In this document: positions 60,133-64,000 of the stretch, in pieces
Layout: the number at the start of each line of letters is the position of its first letter
Position numbering within the stretch: position 1 is the stretch's first letter
Assembly (NCBI GenBank): GCA_964590005.1
Contig: CAZPVJ010000161.1
Span: 1 to 64,000, forward strand
Source: CALJFL01 sp964590005
GTDB lineage: Bacteria > Pseudomonadota > Gammaproteobacteria > Pseudomonadales > Halieaceae
DNA: 64,000 nucleotides
Direction of reading: 5' to 3'
Translations under genes and position numbers: made by a program
The notes under the pieces: generated by a model
What the model was told of the DNA's origin: nothing
The model's database searches: none
What the model saw: the letters and a program-made list of their open reading frames with translations, nothing else

Positions 60133-62655
60133 ATGGTTAATCTGAACCGGAAAGTCTTGGGATCTGCCGTCTGCGTAGCTTTGTCACAGCTATTAACCGC
60201 AGGCAACGTGCTTGCGCAAGATGCGGACGGCGCGAACAGGCTGGATCTGGAAGAGGTTATCGTAACAGGGACCAAGCGCGACGTGGCCCAGCAGGATTTG
60301 GGAATGTCTGTGTCCACCCTGACAGATACCCAGATCAAGAACTCATTTGTTACCGATGTGACGTCGGTAACGCAACTCGCTCCGAACGTTAACATTCTCC
60401 AGCAGAATGGCTTTAATGCTGTCGGTGGTGGTATCAGGGGAACAGGATTCATTTCCATCCTGGTCACCAAGGATCCCTCCGTAGGTGTGACGGTCGATGA
60501 CTTCGCCTTCAACCACGTGCAGTCGCAGTTTGTGGAGATGTTCGACGTTGAGCAGGTTGAGGTTTTCCGTGGCCCGGCGGGCACCTTGTTTGGTAAGAAT
60601 ACGACAGGCGGCGCGATCAACATTACGACCAAGAAGCCGCAGATGGACGACTTCTTTGGTGAGGTAGACGCTCAGTACGGCCAGTACGACAGTAATGACG
60701 GCAACATCACCAAGGTAAGTCTGGGGTTGAATATTCCTCTCGGAGATACGTTTGCCGCAAGACTGGCCCTGATCCAGGACAAGACAGACGGCTACTACAG
60801 CAACGGCAAGCCCCCTGGCTTTGTCAGCGACCCGGATCAATTTTCCCGACCCCCCGATAGCGCCGGTGTATACAGTAGTTTCCCCTCCGTAGGCCGGGGT
60901 GAAGATATTGGTGGTAAGGACGTATTGGCCGGCAAACTGAAGTTGGCCTGGGAACCCAGTGACTTTTTCCGCGCTGATTTCACCTATGAGTATGTCGACG
61001 ATGAGTCTGACACGGTAGCAGCGACGCATGAGAGCCCCGATGATGAGGGCTATCTGTTCCCGCTTATCGGTTTCCCGGGTATTCAGCAGCAAGGGTGGCG
61101 AGATCCTCTGGATACCGGGGAGAGCTATGGTAGCTATGCGCCCGCGGATGTCGCGGCGGGTCACCAGATAGAAGCTGACGGCTACTACCTGACCATGACC
61201 TTTAACTTCGACGACTTCACGCTGAAGTCTATCAGTGGCATGCGCGATCAAGAGGAGATCCTGGCAAGCACCTATACGGGTGAGGCCTACACGTCTCTGT
61301 ATGACGCCAGCAGGAATAGTGAGCGCGAGCAAACCCAGCAGGAATTCAGGTTGACCACCGAGTTTGATGGTCCGATGAACTTCGTAGCAGGGGCGGCTTA
61401 CTACACGGACGACGTTGAATTCATCGTTTTCGCCGACCTCGGCTTCGTAGGTTTGGCCAATAATCTTCCGGTATACGACGTTAACTCCGAGTCCGCACGG
61501 GCCGCGAATGCGACCGGCAATTGCTTCGACCTGTTTGTGTGCGGCGGATTCGATATCCAGGCTGCGGACCAGGATCGAACCAGCTACGCCGCTTACATAG
61601 ACGGTTCTTATGACATCAGTGATAAGACCACGCTGTGGGCCGGTCTGCGCTACACCTCAGATGAAAAGGACTTCAAGCGCTTGCAATTCGGTACTGCTGA
61701 AAACCCCTTCAGCAGTGCGATCACGCTGGCGCAGTATCGAGGACCTTTTACAAACCCTCTGTCAGATGATGACTTCGGTACCAATGTTGAAGATGACAAG
61801 ACCTGGAGCAAGACAACCTGGCGCGTCCAGGCAGATCATGACCTGACTGAAGAGATGATGATCTACGCGAGTTACGCCACCGGGTTTGTGGCAGGCGGAT
61901 TCTCTGAAACCTGTGGCTCGGTACTTTCGTGCCAGCCATATTCGGAAGAAGAGAATCAAAACTTTGAGATCGGTCTCAAAAGTGAGCTGTTGGACGGCGA
62001 CATGCGTTTGAATGTTGCGGGCTTCTATACCGAGTATGAAAGCCTGCAGCGCAGCCAGGTGGTAACGATTCTAGACGCGGCCGGAAACCAGTTCCAGGAG
62101 ACCCTGGCAGTTAATGATGGTGATACAGAGGCCTATGGCTTCGAGGTCGAGATGACGTACCTGCCCATCAACAACCTGCGGATCGACTTCAACCTGGGAT
62201 ATCTGCACCACGAGTACGATGAGTTCACGCCAACTGAGCAAACCTCAGCCCAGTGGGCGGGTGTAGACCTGTCTGGATTGGATGTGCCTTTCTCACCGGA
62301 ATGGAACTACGGCCTGTCAGCAACCTACTTTTTCGAGTTGGGCAATGCTGGAACCATCACACTTAACGGCAGCGTGCACTACCAGGATGAAATGGAAACC
62401 CAGCCATATCCGGCAGATGCCCAGCCTGAAGGTGTCCTGCGGACCAAGCGCTTTACCCAGGTCGAGGACAGGACGCTGGTCGATGCCTATATCATGTGGG
62501 ATAGCTACAACGGCATGTGGAACGTCACAGCATATGGCAAGAACCTCACTGACGAGATCTGGCGCCAGTCAGCTAACGCAGTTGCGGGCCTGTGGAACTT
62601 CACCCGCTATGCACCGCCGCGTGAATACGGTCTGCGTGTAGGTTTCGCTTTCTAG
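60133..62655 (+). CDS. TonB-dependent outer-membrane receptor
   Basis: An 840-residue receptor: signal peptide (SAVCVALSQLLTAGNVLAQ), TonB box LEEVIVTG, a plug domain (about 50-170, with GGGIRGTGF and FRGPAGTLFGKNTTGGAINI) and a 22-strand-type barrel ending in LRVGFAF with the terminal phenylalanine needed for assembly. It imports a large or scarce molecule across the outer membrane with energy from TonB. GAGGA precedes the ATG. In such clusters these receptors often import the carbon source itself; iron chelates cannot be excluded. A clear terminator follows. Confidence 0.95.
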   Translation: MVNLNRKVLGSAVCVALSQLLTAGNVLAQDADGANRLDLEEVIVTGTKRDVAQQDLGMSVSTLTDTQIKNSFVTDVTSVTQLAPNVNILQQNGFNAVGGGIRGTGFISILVTKDPSVGVTVDDFAFNHVQSQFVEMFDVEQVEVFRGPAGTLFGKNTTGGAINITTKKPQMDDFFGEVDAQYGQYDSNDGNITKVSLGLNIPLGDTFAARLALIQDKTDGYYSNGKPPGFVSDPDQFSRPPDSAGVYSSFPSVGRGEDIGGKDVLAGKLKLAWEPSDFFRADFTYEYVDDESDTVAATHESPDDEGYLFPLIGFPGIQQQGWRDPLDTGESYGSYAPADVAAGHQIEADGYYLTMTFNFDDFTLKSISGMRDQEEILASTYTGEAYTSLYDASRNSEREQTQQEFRLTTEFDGPMNFVAGAAYYTDDVEFIVFADLGFVGLANNLPVYDVNSESARAANATGNCFDLFVCGGFDIQAADQDRTSYAAYIDGSYDISDKTTLWAGLRYTSDEKDFKRLQFGTAENPFSSAITLAQYRGPFTNPLSDDDFGTNVEDDKTWSKTTWRVQADHDLTEEMMIYASYATGFVAGGFSETCGSVLSCQPYSEEENQNFEIGLKSELLDGDMRLNVAGFYTEYESLQRSQVVTILDAAGNQFQETLAVNDGDTEAYGFEVEMTYLPINNLRIDFNLGYLHHEYDEFTPTEQTSAQWAGVDLSGLDVPFSPEWNYGLSATYFFELGNAGTITLNGSVHYQDEMETQPYPADAQPEGVLRTKRFTQVEDRTLVDAYIMWDSYNGMWNVTAYGKNLTDEIWRQSANAVAGLWNFTRYAPPREYGLRVGFAF

Positions 62656-62674
62656 GAAACCCCGCCAAAAAAAT

Positions 62675-62701
62675 AAAGCCGGCTTACGTCGGCTTTTTTT
62701 T
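62675..62701 (+). terminator. Intrinsic terminator after the TonB receptor
   Basis: AAAGCCG (62675-62681) pairs with CGGCTTT (62690-62696) around an 8-base loop and runs into eight T residues (62694-62701). It lies 20 bases after the receptor stop and separates it from the M24 gene. Confidence 0.85.
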
Positions 62702-62720
62702 CGCTTGAAGGAGTCTAGTG

Positions 62721-63983
62721 GTGCTCGCGGAGATAAGACACAAGCTGGTGGCACGCCTGGCCGATGCAGGGGTCGCAGGCATTGTGCTGACCAGCGCAGA
62801 CAATGTCGCCTACCTGTCGGGTTATGAGTCGGTTATGGACGGCTGGCATCTGCCGGAGCCTATTTCTGCGGTTTTCGTTCCCGCATCGCCGGAACTGCCT
62901 ATGACATTGTTCCTCCCCGAAGCCAGTCTTATCGGGCTTGTTGTGGCGGAACATGAGCAACACCCCACCGCGTTTGATCGCCTGCGTACTTTTGACCTGC
63001 TTAACTTTTGCGTTACGGCGCGTTCCGAGGACGTCCATCTTGAGTTGGACCCGGAATTACTGGAGCAATTGGAGCAACTGGGCTCACGGGTTGATGGCCA
63101 GTGTGCGCCGACGATTGTTGACGCTATCGCTGCCTGTTTACAGGACCTCGGCGTCACTTCTGAAACCGTGATGTTTGACGATATGCGTGTAGCGCTGGCC
63201 CAGGAGAACCTGTGTGGCCAGCGGTATGCGGATGGTCTGGATACGATACTTGCGGCGCGGGCCCTTAAAACAGACGAGGAAATTGCGCTGTTTCGGGAAA
63301 GTGGTGTAAAAGCCGATAAAGTCATGGCATTTACGGTCAGTCAGCTGGGTCGTGGTAAAAGCTGGGCCGAGGTGGAGAAAGCGGTAGCGCACTTCATGAT
63401 TGATGAAGATATAGACCCGCTACCCAATAGTCCCATGCTGTTTGGTGGCAGTTACGATGCTATTTTCAAGCCGGATCTTTTTCGCACCCGCTTTGATACA
63501 CCGTTCAAGGGCGGAGAGATTGCCATCCTGGAGACGCAGGGCCGTTACAAGAATCTTTGGATCGATATCAACCGGACCGCCCATATTGGCAAGGCCAGTC
63601 AGGAATACCGTGAACAGCACGCCGTTGTGCAGCGTTGCTTCGAGGAAGTGGTATCTCGGCTGCGACCCGGCGCCAATTCCGCTGAAATTTGTGAGCCCGT
63701 GCGCTGCGGTCTTGCCCGCGAGCTCGGTGCACCGGAGAAATTACTGATGATTGTTCACTCGATCGGGAGAGTGCCGCTGGAAAGCCCAGTGAAGTTTCCC
63801 TCTACCGGGTTGCATGCAGCCGTCGAAGGATTTGAGATCAAAGCCGGCATGGTGTTGAGTTTTGACGCCCTGTACTTTGGCAGCAGGCTGGGCCCGTCGC
63901 ACATGGAAAATGTCTTCGTCATTGGCGAGGACAAAACAGAAAGTATCTACAGCTACACGCTGGACCTCATTGAAACAGATTAA
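62721..63983 (+). CDS. M24-family (aminopeptidase P/creatinase fold) protein with altered metal ligands
   Basis: A 420-residue two-domain pita-bread protein. The C-terminal domain keeps Asp282 (WIDINRTA), His346 (IVHSIGR) and Glu396 (SHMENVFVI). The first metal aspartate of the D-x10-D motif is Glu271 (ILETQGRY), and the EP glutamate is Asp382 (SFDALYF). It could be an Xaa-Pro-type peptidase, a creatinase-like enzyme without strict metal need, or a C-N hydrolase. GTG at 62721 lies 7 bases after GAAGGAG; an adjacent GTG at 62718 is closer than usual. Possibly processes what the TonB receptor imports. Confidence 0.85.
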   Translation: MLAEIRHKLVARLADAGVAGIVLTSADNVAYLSGYESVMDGWHLPEPISAVFVPASPELPMTLFLPEASLIGLVVAEHEQHPTAFDRLRTFDLLNFCVTARSEDVHLELDPELLEQLEQLGSRVDGQCAPTIVDAIAACLQDLGVTSETVMFDDMRVALAQENLCGQRYADGLDTILAARALKTDEEIALFRESGVKADKVMAFTVSQLGRGKSWAEVEKAVAHFMIDEDIDPLPNSPMLFGGSYDAIFKPDLFRTRFDTPFKGGEIAILETQGRYKNLWIDINRTAHIGKASQEYREQHAVVQRCFEEVVSRLRPGANSAEICEPVRCGLARELGAPEKLLMIVHSIGRVPLESPVKFPSTGLHAAVEGFEIKAGMVLSFDALYFGSRLGPSHMENVFVIGEDKTESIYSYTLDLIETD

Positions 63984-64000
63984 CCGGAGCAGCTCTTGAA

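Overview
The window is a dense, accessory-rich stretch of a Gram-negative proteobacterial chromosome. TonB-dependent uptake, RND pumps, lipoproteins, Tat-type signals, and several oxygenases and short-chain dehydrogenases (SDRs) point to an aerobic, probably marine, gammaproteobacterium of the Halieaceae/Spongiibacteraceae type. That placement is inference from gene content. I see no rRNA, tRNA, CRISPR array, transposase or phage gene, and no gene-free gap longer than about 260 bases.

Region 1 (1-12.6 kb) is a set of small catabolic units: SnoaL-like proteins and two SDRs on the minus strand; an MDR reductase, two SDRs, a P450 and a ThuA protein on the plus strand; then a zinc alcohol dehydrogenase, a Rieske oxygenase and a TetR regulator. 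A related palindrome (half-site AAAAC[AC]G, 6-bp spacer) lies in the two divergent promoters and in front of tetR itself, which suggests one TetR regulon. Region 2 (10.7-17.7 kb) has a DUF3604 lipoprotein, a divergent cytochrome c/PQQ-type propeller enzyme, a Dabb protein and a two-subunit molybdenum hydroxylase (isoquinoline-oxidoreductase type).

Region 3 (17.9-28.5 kb) is the most interesting part. It is one tightly coupled plus-strand operon led by a GntR/FCD regulator: amidohydrolase, two tandem divergent P450s, SDR, ThuA, SDR, [2Fe-2S] ferredoxin, divergent SDR, ACMSD-like amidohydrolase, limonene-epoxide-hydrolase-like protein and an MFS transporter that probably starts at ATT. It looks like a complete oxidative pathway for an alicyclic or terpenoid-like substrate, but the substrate cannot be read from the sequence.

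Region 4 (28.7-41.6 kb) holds an ATP-grasp-like protein, a DAO-type flavoenzyme, an RND pump with its adaptor, a second Rieske oxygenase, an unknown polytopic membrane protein, two alpha/beta hydrolases, a PEP-mutase/isocitrate-lyase family enzyme and a Crp/Fnr regulator. Region 5 (41.8-48.8 kb) has a YCF48-like propeller coupled to an RND/MMPL exporter, a TerB-like protein, a cysteine-rich small protein, an enoyl-CoA hydratase, a PPOX-fold protein and an unknown protein.

Region 6 (49-54 kb) is a second RND adaptor/permease operon ending in a VOC protein, facing a luciferase-like monooxygenase. Region 7 (55-64 kb) repeats the DUF3604 plus PQQ-propeller theme, with a SnoaL protein and a cupin, followed by a TonB receptor behind two matching palindromes and an M24-family protein with altered metal ligands. 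Overall the window reads as uptake (TonB receptor, MFS), oxidation (P450, Rieske, Mo-hydroxylase, PQQ, SDR/MDR), ring or side-chain processing (epoxide hydrolase-like, ACMSD-like, amidohydrolase, cupin, enoyl-CoA hydratase) and efflux (two RND systems) for hydrophobic organic compounds.
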